From: Chloranthus sessilifolius
Lineage: Eukaryota > Streptophyta > Magnoliopsida > Chloranthales > Chloranthaceae
DNA: 64,000 nucleotides
Reading direction: 5' to 3'
Assembly: GCA_021018995.1 (NCBI GenBank)
Contig: CM037593.1
Location: forward strand, 4,058,088-4,122,087
Shown here: piece by piece, positions 47,822 through 60,400 of the stretch
Position numbering within the stretch: the first letter of the stretch is position 1
Layout of the letters: each line of letters starts with the position of its first letter
Notes under the pieces: model-generated
Told to the model about the DNA's origin: nothing
Databases searched by the model: none
The model's input: only the letters and a program-made list of their open reading frames with translations
Made by a program: the position numbers and the translations under genes

Positions 47822-48796
47822 TATTATTATTATTATTATTGCTTTAGGTAAGTTGTGACTAACATTGTTAAAATATTAATATGTAATAAGATGCCCTGTC
47901 GGTATCAAAGCAACCATTTCTTCTACTTGAAATAGAGGGCAAATAAGATCTACTTGCTTCAAATGCCTAGTATTTAAATAATATATAAATTGGGTAAGCA
48001 AAGGTTAGTGCAGTGACTTATTCTAATTAAAGATAACAATGAGAAGAATTTGTCTAAAATTAGTGTACGGAATGAATGTCAGCCGCATGCTCTGTGGACC
48101 TTGAGCATTGACACGGATTACCATGCAGTTTAAAGTCTATGTATGTCCGCCCAAGGTCCAGCACAGGGTCGACAAGCATCAGTTCACTTTTACAGTGAGC
48201 CAAAGGCTTACTGTAGACAAATTCTTTGTTAAATCAAGTTTGTGAAAGTAGGTAATTGACTTATTCTAGTTTGAGAAAATTACAAGAAGGGTAGCTTTAT
48301 TTGTACCCACCAAAACCCTAAGAGAACCTACCTGTCCAGTATTTTCTTCCAGTGGTGGCTGAGGATGGTCGATAGTGTATTTATTTATTTTTTTTTTATT
48401 GGTGAAAAATGAAAATATATTAAAAGAAGAATATTTTAATTTTTTACATTTTTATTTGGTGGCTTAAACATAAAAGAAGGAAATATAAGAAGCATATTTT
48501 ATATATGTTCATAAGTTATGTGGCTCTCCACCCTTTAATAAGTGGGTGCCTTTAAAGTTTTGGTTGGTACAAATAGATGTATCCTAAACTTAATTAACCA
48601 GTTTTATGGGCGACAAGACATTTATAATAAATATTGATCACAAGTCAATGGCACGTTTTGGCAAAGTTAGCTTGTGAATATTTCCAGATGTTAGGTAACA
48701 TATAAAAAAAAACCAGTGAGCTGCTTAAAGCTCGGCTAGAATCTGGCCCAGCTCAGCTCAGCCCAGCCGAATTATTTGAAGGGAAAAGGTCGTGCT
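47822..48796. other. Intergenic AT-rich DNA left of the Copia element
   Basis: No gene is seen. At 48713-48796 there is AGCTCGGCTAGAATCTGGCCC-like DNA with GCTCAGCTCAGCCCAGCC, part of an older repeat that continues beyond the Copia insertion at 53476 with TTCGGCTTGGGTC repeats. Confidence 0.5.
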
Positions 48797-49076
48797 TGTT
48801 GGATAAGTGGTAAATGTGGGTAGTTACTAAGATTGTGGGTATAATTGTGAGTAAGTGCTAAATGTGGGTAATTACTAAGATTGTGGGTATAGTAGTGGGT
48901 AAGTGTTAAATGTGGGTAGTTACTAAGATTGTGGGTAGAATAGTGGGTAAGTGCTAAGTGTATGGTAGTTATATTTAAGTCTATATAAGGATCATCTTGT
49001 ATGTGTTTTATGCAAGTGAATAGAAAGAAAGTTTGCTTCTTCATTTATTTAGTTTCTCTTTTCTCTCCTTCTATCA
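48797..49076 (+). repeat. Copia 5' LTR, 280 bp
   Basis: Contains three copies of a 48-bp unit (core AATGTGGGTAGTTACTAAG), then CTATATAAGG (49 bp after the array), a likely TATA box, and ends CTATCA before the primer site. Confidence 0.93.
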
Positions 49077-49077
49077 G

Positions 49078-49091
49078 TGGTATCAGAGCCA
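49078..49091 (+). other. Primer-binding site (initiator tRNA-Met)
   Basis: TGGTATCAGAGCCA begins one base after the 5' LTR and matches the complement of the 3' end of plant initiator tRNA-Met, the usual Copia primer. Confidence 0.92.
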
Positions 49092-49125
49092 AGTTTGAGT
49101 TTCGAGGAGAGAAAAAGTGAAATTG

Positions 49126-52100
49126 ATGGCTTCCGAAAGTTTTGTGCAGCCAGCCGTTCTACGCTTTGATGGTCACTATGACCATTGGAGCATGCTCATG
49201 GAGAACTTCTTGAGGTCCAAAGAATATTGGACGGTTGTTGTTTCTGGAGTAGCAGAGCCAGCAGAAGGTGTTGTGCTAACAGATGCGCAAATGACAGAGC
49301 TCGAAGGGCTGAAGTTAAAAGATCTTAAAGCAAAGAATTATCTCTTCCAAGCAATTGATCGTTCAATCTTGGAAACCATTCTTTGCAAAGACACGACTAA
49401 GCATATTTGGGACTCCATGAAAAAGAAGTACCAAGGTACGGCGAGGGCTAAGAGGCAACAGCTTCAAGCACTTCGTTCGGAGTTCGAAATACTTCGAATG
49501 AAGTCAGGTGAATCAGTTACAAACTATTTTTCAAGAACGATGACAATCGTTAACAAGATGTGGATCCATGACGACAAGACAGAGGATGTTCTCATTGTTG
49601 AGAAGATTCTTCGATCCTTGACACCAAAATTTAATTTTGTTGTCTGTGCTATAGAAGAAGCTAATGATGTTAGTTTACTATCAATTGATGAATTGCAAAG
49701 TTCTTTGTTGGTTCATGAGCAAAAATTTAATCAGACGGAAAAAGAAGAACAAGCATTAAAGGCCTTTTCAGAAAATCACTCTACACCTAGTAGAGCTGAT
49801 AGAGGACGAGGAAGAGGCAGAGGACGAGGTAGAGGAGGCAGATACAACAATGATCGTGGGAACCAACAACAAAATCATCATCATCAAGAAAGTCAATTTC
49901 AAGGAAGAGGCAGAGGACGTGGAGGTCACTACTTAACAACTTATAGATCAAAGTCAGCAGACAAGTCAAATGTTGAATGTTTCAGATGTCACAGGTATGG
50001 CCATTATAAATCAGAATGTCAAACTGATTTGAACAAACATAGTGGAGATCAAACTAACTTTGCAGAAAAGGAAGAAGATGTGTCTCTGTTGATGTTGTGT
50101 CACGTGAAGGAAGAATCTCAACAAAACATGTGGTATTTAGACACTGGTTGTAGCAATCACATGTGTGGAGAGAAGGATGCATTTTCTGACATGGATGAAT
50201 CATTTCGCAGCTCTGTTAAGTTTGGTGACAACTCTACAATTTCAGTTATGGGAAAAGGAAAGGTAACAATCCAAACCAAAGAAAATTTCACCCACATTAT
50301 CGCTAATGTTTTTTTTGTGCCGGATTTAAAGACCAACTTGCTTAGTGTGGGCCAGTTACAAGAAAAGGGATATGAGATCTCTATAAAAAATGGAGTATGT
50401 CAAATTAAAGATGCAAAGTTGGGCTTCATTGCTCAAGTTCACATGACGGCGAATCGTATGTTCCCACTTTATCTCCACAACATCGCTCATTCGTGTTTCT
50501 CTGCAAAATTAAAAGATGAGGCATGACTATGGCATTTTCGCTATGGGCATCTGAATTTTGGCGGACTAAAAACACTACAACAAAAGAACATGGTGACGGG
50601 ACTTCCTCAAATTACAGCTTCTTCGCAAGTTTGTGAAGAATGTGTTGTTAGCAAACAACACTGTACTCAATTCCTACAAGGACAATCTTGGAGAGTGAAG
50701 AAAGCATTGGAGCTCGTTCATTCCGATATTTGTGGGCCAATAACGCCACATTCTAATAGAGGTAAAAGATATATAATTACTTTCATTGATGATTATAGTC
50801 GCAAGATATGGGCTTATTTTTTGTAAGAAAAATCTGAAGCCTTTGTAGCTTTTAAAAGATATAAAGCATTTGTTGAAAAAGAAGTTGGCAACCAAATAAA
50901 AGTTCTTCGCACTGATCGTGGTGGAGAATATAACTCACATGAATTTGTAATTTTTTGTGAGAACCATGGAATCAAGAGGCATCTTACAGCAGCTTATACA
51001 CCCCAACAGAATGACGTATGCGAGAGGAAAAATCGCACTATTATGAATATGGTACGAAGTCTTTTAACAACAAGTGGCATTCAAAAAAGTTTCTGGCCTG
51101 AAGCAGTTAATTGGAGCATTCATATATTGAATAGAAGTCCCACACTTGCTGTTCAAAATATGACACCGGAGGAAGCATGGAGGAAACATCAGATCATTTC
51201 CGAATATTTGGGTATCTTGCCTATGCCCATATACCAGATGAGAAGAGGAGGAAGCTAGATAATAAGGGAGAAAAATATATTTTTCTTGGTGTTAGTGATA
51301 AATCAAAAGCTTATAAACTATATAATCCTAGCACCATGAAAATTGTCATCAGTCGTGATGTTGCATTTGATGAAAAAAGCACCTGGTCATGGAATCAAAA
51401 TGACGTTAAAAAAATTATTCCAGCAGATTTCGATGATGATGAGAAAGGGCGTGACCTATGGAGAATGAGCAAGAAGAGGAAATCACTCAAAATGTTTCAA
51501 CTGATCAAAGCCCACTTGCAGTTGAATCACAAAGGCCTCAACGTGTTCGAAGAAGACCAGCATGGATGACTAATTATGATGTAACCGGAGTTGACCAAGG
51601 TGATGATTTACTTACACAGTTTACTTTGGTTTGGATTGTGATCCTACCATTTTTGAAGTGGCTGTCAAAGAACCAAAATGGAGAAAGGCTATGGATGCTG
51701 AAATTATAGCCATTGAACGAAATGATACATGGGAGTTATGTGATCTTCCAAAAGGGCAGAAGACAATTGGTGTAAAGTGGGTTTACAAGACAAAGTTGAG
51801 AGAAAATGGTGAAGTTGACAAGCACAAGGCACGCCTGGTAGCTAAGGGCTACAAGCAGAAGTTTGGTGTTGATTATAAAGAAGTCTTTGCTCCGGTTGCA
51901 AGGCATGATACAATCAGAGTGGTGATTGCTATGGCAGCTCAAAATTCATGGCCTATCTTCCAGTTGGACGTGAAATCAGCATTCCTCCACGGAGATTTGA
52001 AAGAAGAGGTATTTATCGATCAACCTCCTGGTTATGTAAAAGTTGGCAATGAGTATAAAGTGTATAAGTTAAAGAAAGCACTATATGGATTAAAACAAGC

Positions 52101-53175
52101 TCCACGGGCTTGGTATAATCGTATAGAAACCTATTTTTTGAAGGAAGGATTTCAAAAATGTCCTTACGAACATACACTTTTTATAAAGATTGAAGATGAG
52201 GGGAAAATGCTTATTGTCTGCTTATATGTAGATGATTTAATCTACACTGGAAATAATACAGCCATGTTTGGTAGCTTTAAGAAATCCATGATGGCTGAAT
52301 TTGAGATGCCTGATCTTGGCATGATGCATTACTTTCTCGGAATTGAAGTGGTGCAGTCTTTTACTGGAATTTTTATTTCTCAAAAGAAGTATGTGCAAGA
52401 AATCTTGGACAGGTTTCAGATGAAGGATTGTAATCCTGTAAATACTCCATCTGAATTTGGTATGAAGCTAAACAAAGATAATGGAGGAAAGAAGGTTGAC
52501 GACACTCTTTACAAACAAATAGTGGGGAGTTTAATGTATTTGACGGCAACAAGACCTGATATAATGTATGCTGTAAGTGTGATTAGCAGGTACATGGAAT
52601 GTCCTACAGAGATTCATCTCTTGGCTGCAAAACGAATTTTTCGATACTTGCAAGGTACTAAGGAATTTGGCTTGTTCTACAAAAATAGAGAACAGTCAGA
52701 TCTGTTTGGTTTCACAGATAGCGATTATGCAGGAGATTTAGATGATCGAAAAAGCACATCTGGATATGTTTTCAAGATGGGGACATGAGCTGTTTCATGG
52801 TCATCAAAGAAGCAATCTATTGTCACATTATCATCCACTGAAGCTGAATTTGTTGCTGCAACAGCTTGTGCTTGTCAAGCTATTTGGCTAAAGAAAATCC
52901 TTAAAGAGCTGCATTTCAAGGAGGATCGACCTACTCAGATTTATTGTGACAACAATTCAGCAATAAAGCTTTCAAAAAACCTAGTTTTACATGGTCGAAG
53001 CAAACATATAGATGTGAAGTATCATTTCTTGAGGGATCTCACGAATCATGGAGTCATTAATCTTATTTACTGCAGAAGTGAAGACCAGATCGCTGATATT
53101 CTAACCAAACCTCTCAAGCTTCCTGCATTTCAGAAGCTCAGGAAGCTACTCGGTGTTTGTACTTCAAATGTTTAG
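49126..53175 (+). pseudogene. Copia gag-pol polyprotein, broken
   Basis: Domains in order: UBN2-type gag, an RG-rich basic segment, zinc knuckle CFRCHRYGHYKSEC (49978), protease WYLDTGCSNHM (50131), GAG-pre-integrase LWHFRYGH with CEECVVSKQH, integrase core (HSDICGP, RTDRGGEY and an ERKNR glutamate), RT (LYVDDL near 52230) and RNase H (SSTEAEF, RSKHIDVKYHF), ending at 53175. The start is ATG at 49126. The frame is broken by TGA at 50524, TAA at 50824, frame changes near 51.2, 51.45 and 51.6 kb, and TGA at 52786. The sequence resembles Tnt1-type polyproteins. It could be mobilised only in trans. Confidence 0.92.
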
Positions 53176-53227
53176 TTTCAAAGTTTAACTCTTATTAAAC
53201 TAGATGTTATGTCTGGAACATCAGTTT

Positions 53228-53238
53228 AAGGGAGGGAT
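53228..53238 (+). other. Polypurine tract of the Copia element
   Basis: AAGGGAGGGAT immediately precedes the 3' LTR and would prime plus-strand DNA synthesis. Confidence 0.88.
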
Positions 53239-53470
53239 TGTTGGATAAGTGGTAAGTGTGGGTAGTTACTAAGATTGTGGGTATAGTAGTGGGTAAGTGT
53301 TAAATGTGGGTAGTTACTAAGATTGTGGGTAGAATAGTGGGTAAGTGCTAAGTGTATGGTAGTTATATTTAAATCTATATAAGGATCATCTTGTCTGTAT
53401 TTTATGCAAGTGAATAGAAAGAAAGTTTGCTTCTTCATTTATTTAGTTTCTCTTTTCTCTCCTTCTATCA
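53239..53470 (+). repeat. Copia 3' LTR, 232 bp
   Basis: Identical in plan to the 5' LTR but with two rather than three 48-bp units, and with about four single-base differences elsewhere. Confidence 0.93.
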
Positions 53471-55299
53471 GTGCTAGTCCAACCCAGTTTGAGTTCGGCT
53501 TGGGTCTAAATGAAAAGCAGTTCGGCTTGGGTCTAAATGAAAAGCTGGTGCTAAAAAAGACTCGGGCTAAGCCCGACCTGATTCTAGATCTCGGACGGGA
53601 ATGAGTCTTATTTGTTACAGTAAAAAAACTAATCGGGCCGATCAAAAGCCCAAACCCCAATACTAAATCCCGTCCGTAGCGTGGAAGTTGAGAAACTTGA
53701 GGACTTAAAAGGGGACGGAGATCTGCATGCTCCTCAAAAGTCCACAAGGGCAATGGCTTGCTCAACATATTCTGCTGTTCAGTTTTGTCTAATAGACGAG
53801 TTGCACCCATTCATAACTCATGTTTAGCTAGCTGTCTGAATGGGAGAGTCTTAAGACCAGCCCGGCCATACCTGACTCACAATGGGCCAGGTATAACCTA
53901 AGGTAGGTAAGCCTGATATATAAATGGGCTGGCATGGACTGACACGATTAGTGAATCAAGCGGGGTATGGGCTAGTTCTAAAGGCCCATTTAAATATAGG
54001 CCCATTTAAGTCCTACCCAAACCCGGCCTAAATCAATCAAATGAGTTCTTTTGTACAGAAATTTATGGGCCCGGTATGAGCTACGCTAGATAGGCCTGAT
54101 TCATAATGAGCTGGCCTAGTCCAAAGTCCAAACTGATTAATAATCGGGGCCGGGGCTAGATATGTGCTTTCTCCAAGAGACTTGATTATAAAGTCACCTG
54201 TCACATATTACACTCAAACGTGAATTTAGGGCTATGTTTTTGAGATCTGTGCCATGTGGAATGGAAAATTGATCATCTAATGGTACATTTCATGGCCTCA
54301 AGATCTTTCGTGTGAAAGATTATACCAAAACATGATCTGCATCGTTTGATTTAAAGCAATCAATGATTTTTGGAATGGGCCCTTTTCAAAATTCCATGGG
54401 CATATTTAAAGGTAACCTAATAGAATTTTGTCACACTTTTGTCTCCACCTAATTTTGTAATGTATTCAAAATTCAAATGTAAATGTCTTATACGGGGTAG
54501 GCTCCTAGATGAGGTCTGTTATCCTTTGTATCTACATATTGTAGATCAATCGCGGTTTTACATTTTGGATAATGGTCAGGTCTAACTAGTCGAACCTGAT
54601 TTCTTGTTCAACCGAATTTGGAACCATTGGATAATATAGAATCTTGACTTTTGGGATTTCCATTCTTATTGGAACCTTGGGCTTTTGAGTAATAGAATAT
54701 TGGGAATATTAGAAGTTCCCGAACTTCACGGATTTCAGAACAACCTTAAAAAACAAATGTTTTAGTAAAAAATTCCCGAACTTAAACATTTTAAAAAAAC
54801 AATGCTTTCACGGTTTTTTGAAATTCTAAAATCTGTGAGATCTCAAATCCTTATTAAAAATAATGCTTTCACGGATCTCAGAATTTCAAAAAATAGTGAA
54901 AGCATTGGTTTTTTAAAACGTTTAAGTTCGGAAATTTTTTGCTAAAACGTTTGTTTTTTAAGATTGTTTTTCTAAAGTGCCCTAGAATATTCCAGCTCCC
55001 CCATTTCTTATTTTCAAATTGTTTTGCAATCTCCATTGTATATATTGATAATGCGCCATGACAGCCCATTTAGAGATAATCATAAGATCCATGACTACCC
55101 CAATATCAGGCCCCATGGCACATGCTTTTAAGCAATCTAAGTTGTCAATATGGTAGGTCCTATATTGAACTGAAAAGGACCCAAAAATCGTACTCATCGG
55201 GGGCCCAGAAATCATACTTTCATTTGTATATATTTTTGTATGTGTAAGACTTTTTGTCACCATCATGACTCAAAAAACAGTATTGCTTCTTTAGGAAAT
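53471..55299. other. Intergenic repeats between the two Copia elements
   Basis: It begins with the rest of an older repeat (TTCGGCTTGGGTCTAAATGA twice in tandem, about 53499-53540). Next come GGCCCATTTAA-type repeat DNA (53.87-54.16 kb), a repeat shared with 43.5 kb, and a long foldback (54738-54975). No gene is seen. Confidence 0.6.
54738..54975. mobile_element. Long imperfect foldback element
   Basis: The left arm runs through AACAAATGTTTTAG, CCCGAACTTAAACATTTT, CAATGCTTTCACGG and AAATTCTAAAATC. The right arm (about 54873-54975) returns the inverse as GAATTTC, GTGAAAGCATTG, AAAACGTTTAAGTTCGG and CTAAAACGTTTG. Arms of about 100 bp could give a long hairpin transcript. No target duplication was assigned. 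Confidence 0.65.
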
Positions 55300-55925
55300 A
55301 GTTTTGCCAAGTAATTAAGTTTGACAAATTAGTTTGTCATTTTTTTTGGACCCACGATCGTCCGTAGTACACTCACGGACGTCCGTTGTCACGGACGACC
55401 GTGAGTGATTCACGGACGTCCGTGATCCTAAAACATATAAATTTTAGGAAGTTCGGGCAGTTTCATAACTGATCCGAAAATCTTCTTTCTAAAATTTTTA
55501 TTTGTCCAAAATTGTGTCATTGAGATTACTTTACATCTTTTGATTTCATTCTCTAATCTCTTTGATGTTTATGGGTCGTTATGAATTCATGTTTGAGAGT
55601 GTAAGACTTGTGTGAGACAAGTGAACCTTCGCAAGGAACGTAGGTTGATGGAAATGTTCACTATGAATAGTATGATGGAGAAAGGCTGTCATGTTTGGTG
55701 ATTGGAGTGCTAGGGCATATCATTCCAAAGAAGCACTGTAAAGTTTTTTGTTCATAGTGAATTTCTTTTTGGATCTGAGATAGAGCCCGTGATTTTTGCC
55801 TGTGACGGGTTTTCCACGTTAAAAATGTCTTGCGTACTTATTTTGATTATATGATGATTGTGAGTAGATTTTAATTGATAAATTTAATAGATTATATTAA
55901 AAAACTTAAATTTCCCAAATTTTCA
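55300..55925 (+). repeat. Putative 5' LTR (right border firm, left border unknown)
   Basis: Sequence just before the primer site ends TTTTCA. It contains paired ACGGACGTCCGT palindromes (55355-55424), a TATAAATT (about 55435) and transcript-leader-like sequence. Without the 3' LTR for comparison the left end is uncertain. Confidence 0.45.
55355..55424. repeat. Two pairs of ACGGACGTCCGT palindromes
   Basis: Sites start at 55355 (ACGATCGTCCGT), 55376 (perfect), 55392 (ACGGACGACCGT) and 55413 (perfect). Spacing within each pair is 21 bp start to start. Confidence 0.88.
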
Positions 55926-55927
55926 AT

Positions 55928-55943
55928 TGGTATCAAAGCCTGG
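55928..55943 (+). other. Primer-binding site of the Sirevirus-type element
   Basis: TGGTATCAAAGCCTGG, two bases after the putative LTR end, is the initiator tRNA-Met type primer site with one change from the usual TGGTATCAGAGCC. Confidence 0.75.
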
Positions 55944-55974
55944 TCACTTGGTAAATTTTAATAAATTAAGTGTT

Positions 55975-57422
55975 ATGTCTAATTTGGGATATCACGATCT
56001 TCCTAGAGAAGGTGCGTCTACTGCTAGACCCCCTCTGTTTGATGGCTCTAATTATCCTTACTGGAAGGCAAGGATGAGAGCATTTTTAAGTTCACTTGAT
56101 CCTCACATTTGGTATTCTATTGAGGACGGATGGTTACCACCAACTACGACCTCTGTTGTCGATAATATACCACATACCACTATCAAACCTAGATCTTTAT
56201 GGACGGATCAGGAATATGATAATCTTGGTTAAAATTCCAAGGCCCTAAATGCTTTATTTGGAGCGATTATTATACGAGTTTAAATCGAATAAGTACTTGC
56301 ACCATAGCCAAAGATGCATGGAAAATTCTTGAAACCACTTATGAAGGGACTCCTCAAGTAAAAATTTCCAAACTTCAAATGCTCACTTCTCAATTTGAAA
56401 ATCTTCGTATGGATGACGATGAAAAGTTTTCTGATTTCTATATTCGCTTAAATGATATTGTAAATGGCTCATTTAATTTAGGAGAACCTGTTTCTAATAC
56501 TAAAATTGTGCGAAAAATTCTAAGGTCTCTACCTAAAAGGTTCAGATCAAAAGTCAATGCTATTGTTGAATCTAAAGATGTTGACAATTTAAACTTAGAT
56601 GAACTCGTTGGGTCATTACAAACTTATGAATATGAAATTCAAGATAATCATGCCACTAAAAGTGTTGCATTTAAATCATCAAAGGTTGAGTCTGATTCTA
56701 GCAGTGATTCTGACAAATCAGATGAACTTGCTTTATTTGTTAAAAAATTTAAAAAATTCTATAAAAATAAGAAACAACCTTTTAAAAAATTTGAAAATTC
56801 TGAACAATTTAAATTATTTGAAAAGAAACCTAAAAAGGATTTTCCTGACACTACTCAATGTTTTAAGTGTCATGGTTATGGACATTACGCTAATAAATGT
56901 CCTAGTAAGAAAAATGATAAAGGAAAATCCAAAGCTTTGACTGCTTCACATGAGATTGAAATATCAACTGAGTCATCTTCTGATGAATCTGAATTTAGTT
57001 CTTATGGATTTAGAGCGTTTGTTGCCTCTATTGTGGAAACTAATAATTATCAAACTCCTTCTCATATTGACACTGACTCTATTGATTCAATCTCATCTGC
57101 TAATGAAATTGATGGTGATGTATTGGATATGACAAATGCCTACAGTGAACTTTATCAAGAATCAATACATCTAACTAAAGAAAAAATTAAATTAATCAAA
57201 GAAGTGACTGAGTTAAAAAACATTATAAGAAATCTCCAAGACAATGTAAATTGTTTAACTCCAAAATTTATTGAACAAGAAAATAAAGTAAATTCTCTTA
57301 TTGAAATAAATGAAAATTTAAAAAGGGAACTTATTTTTATTTCTGAAAAATATTCAAACATTTACAAGACTAATGAGAAAATGGAAAAATTACTCGATTA
57401 CGGGTCAAAGAACAACGGATAA
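55975..57422 (+). pseudogene. Sirevirus gag, broken
   Basis: The ATG at 55975 opens a frame with PPLFDGSNYPYWKARMRAFL. TAA at 56230 and a frame change before 56290 interrupt it. A long open stretch (56379-57422) carries the UBN2 domain (LRSLPKRFRSKVNAIVES), a Lys-rich region, a zinc knuckle CFKCHGYGHYANKC (about 56860), an acidic Ser/Asp region, and a C-terminal coiled-coil-like segment rich in Glu, Lys and Asn. Confidence 0.85.
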
Positions 57423-60400
57423 AAGCAATTATTGGATATCATCATGTAGAAAATAAAATCTAAAACTGTTGTAACTCATGCTCCAAAATTTGTTAAAGAA
57501 ATCAAATCACTCTCTACAAATTCTAGACAAAGGACAATAAATTCAAATCTTCCAATACTAGATTTATTAATAGGAGAGTGCCAATCTGCTATACTTGTGG
57601 ATGGGAAGGGCATACTTATGTGTATTGTCCATTTGACTTTGAATACTCTCAATACTATGTTCCTCACTACCAAACTTTTAAGAACAATAAAGTCATTTCA
57701 TTGAGTAGTTCACATAAATATAACAACAACCATGTGATTCATAACAAATCAAATCTTAAATACAAACGTGTTTGGATTGAATCTGATTTAACTGCTCAGG
57801 TTGCTCATATTTCTCTCAAAGCAAGTGAATCATCTAAGTGGCTCCTTGATAGTGGCTGTTCTAGGCATATGACTGGTGAGAAATCATTCTTTTCTCATCT
57901 TAGTCCATGCTCAGAAGGAAATGTGACTTTCGGTAATGGAAGTTCTTGTAAAATTACTGGAAGAGGAACAATTAATGCTCCTGGTTGTCCTAAACTAAAA
58001 GAAGTCCTTTATGTTGAAGGACTTAAGGCTAATCTCATTAGTATTAGCCATTTATGTGATGATGGGATGAATATTAATTTTTCAAAAATCAGGTAATCGT
58101 TGTTGATTCTAATGACAAAATTGTTCTTGAAGGGATTAGATCTACTGATAACTGTTACACTTTTAGCGATCATCTCCAAAATAATTGTCTTATCACTAAA
58201 ACAAATGAGATCAATATCTGGCATCAGAGGCTTGGTCACATGAATAAAATGATCTTTACAAATTAGCCTCTGATCAACTTGTTAAAGGTTTACCTAAATT
58301 AAGTAAACCAGATGGATCTATTTGTGGTGCTTGTCAAATGGGTAAACAGACCCATGTTCCTCACAAGAAAGTAAATGTTCCTACTTCTTCTAGGATTCTT
58401 GAATTAATACATTTTGATCTTGTAGGTCCCATGAGAACAAGTAGTTTAGGAGGTAAGAAATATGTACTTGTTGTGGTTGATGATTTTCTAGATATACTTG
58501 GGTTGCTTTTCTTAGAAAAATCTCAAGCTTTTGATGAATTTATTATCATCTCTAAGAGAACTCAAATTGAAAAAATCTTTCAATAATTGAATTAGTGATC
58601 ATGGTAAAGAATTTGAAAATTCATCTTTTGCAAAATATTGTGCTTCAAATGGAATAAAGCATGAATTTTCTGCTCCTCACACACCTCAACAAAATGGTGT
58701 GGTTGAGAGGAAAAATAGGGTCCTTCAAGAGATGGCTAGGGTTATGTTAAATGCAAATAATGTGGCTAAAATCTGTATTTGAGGTCATTAGTAGTACTGT
58801 AATATTTCAAATCGAGTATACCTTAGACCAAACACTACTAAGACTCCATACGAAATATGGAATGCTAAAAACCTCAAGTTAGTTATTTTAGTTTTTGGTA
58901 GTGCTTGTCACATTTTAAGAGATCGTGAATATCTTAAAAATTTGATCCTAAAGCGACAATGGTATTTTTCTTGGTTACTCATTGAGCAGAGCCTATAGGG
59001 TTTTTAATTTAAGAACTCTTCGTCATTGAATCGCTTAATGTGGTTGTAGAAGATCAAAATCGATTCTTCTTCTGTTTTAAATAGAGATATTGACGATGAA
59101 GTTCTTGTTGTTCCTATTAATCATGAAAAAATTAGACTTGAGAATATTAATTTATCTTCTGACAATGAAAATTCTACACACACTACAACTAATATCACTG
59201 AAGATATCAGTGTAGATATTCCACACAACAATATCTCTGAAAATGAGTCTCGACATAGGCCTTCCTATGCTCGTGATATGAAAAGTCACCCATCTTCTGC
59301 CATCATTGGTGACTTGTCCACTCAACTTCTTACTATTCGAAAATTTAAAAATCTGTCAAACCTTCTTTCTCATGTATGTTACACATCAAATCTTGAACCA
59401 AAAAATATTAAAGAAGCTCTTCTTAATGAGCATTGGGTTACTGCGATGCAAGATGGGCTCTCTCAATTCAAAAGGAATGATGTGTGGGAACTTGTTTCTA
59501 GACCTCCAAATATTAGAATCATCGGTACAAAATGGATTTTTAAAAATAAAACTAATGAAGAAGGTAAAATCATTAGAAACAAAGCAAGATTGGTGGCTCA
59601 AGGGTACACTCAGGTTGAAGGTATTGATTTTCATGAAACATTTGCTCCTGTAGCTAGGTTTGAGTCCATTCGCATAATCTTAGCAATGGCATGTCATTTA
59701 AAATTTAAATTATACCAAATGGATGTAAAGAGTGCATTTTTAAATGGTTTTTTGACTGAGGAAGTGTATGTGGAACAACCCAAAGGATTTGAAGATCCAC
59801 ATCATTCTCATGATGTATTTAAACTTAAAAAGCCATTATATGGCCTGAAACAAGCACCTCGTGCTTGGTATGATAGACTCACAAAATACCTAATCACTAA
59901 TGGTTTTAAACGTGGTAGTGTGGATAAAACATTATTTTTGAAAGAAGAATCATCTAATTTAACTGTTGCTCAAATTTATGTTGATGACATTATCTTTGGA
60001 TCCACATTAGACTTAAATGCTCATAAATTTCAAACTCTAATGAGCAATGAATTTGAAATGAGTTTATTCTGTGAGTTAAATTGCTTCTTAGGTCTCCAAA
60101 TAAAACAATGTTCCACTGGCATTTTCATTTCCCAATCTAAATATGCAAAAGAACTTGTAAAGAAATTTGGTTTGGAATCAAGTAAACCTGCCCGCACCCC
60201 TATGAGTACGTCAGTGAAATTGACAAAAGATGTAAATGGTAAAACTGTAGGGGATACAATTTATAGAAGCATGATAGGTAGTCTTCTCTATCTTACTGCT
60301 AGTAGACCGGATATTGCTTACAGTGTGGGTATGTGCGCTAGATTTCAGGCAGCTCCTAAGGAGTCTCATCTAACTATTCTCAAACGTATCATTCGTTATG

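Larger units (their letters stand above)
48797..53470 (+). mobile_element. Ty1/copia retrotransposon, near complete, TSD GTGCT
   Basis: Bounded by LTRs 48797-49076 and 53239-53470, both TGTTGG...CTATCA, and flanked by the exact 5-bp duplication GTGCT (48792-48796 and 53471-53475). The primer-binding site is at 49078-49091 and the polypurine tract ends at 53238. Order gag-protease-integrase-RT-RNase H defines Copia. LTRs show about four substitutions over 232 aligned bases plus one 48-bp unit difference, so insertion is fairly recent. It is nested in an older GAGCTCGGC-type repeat. Confidence 0.95.
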
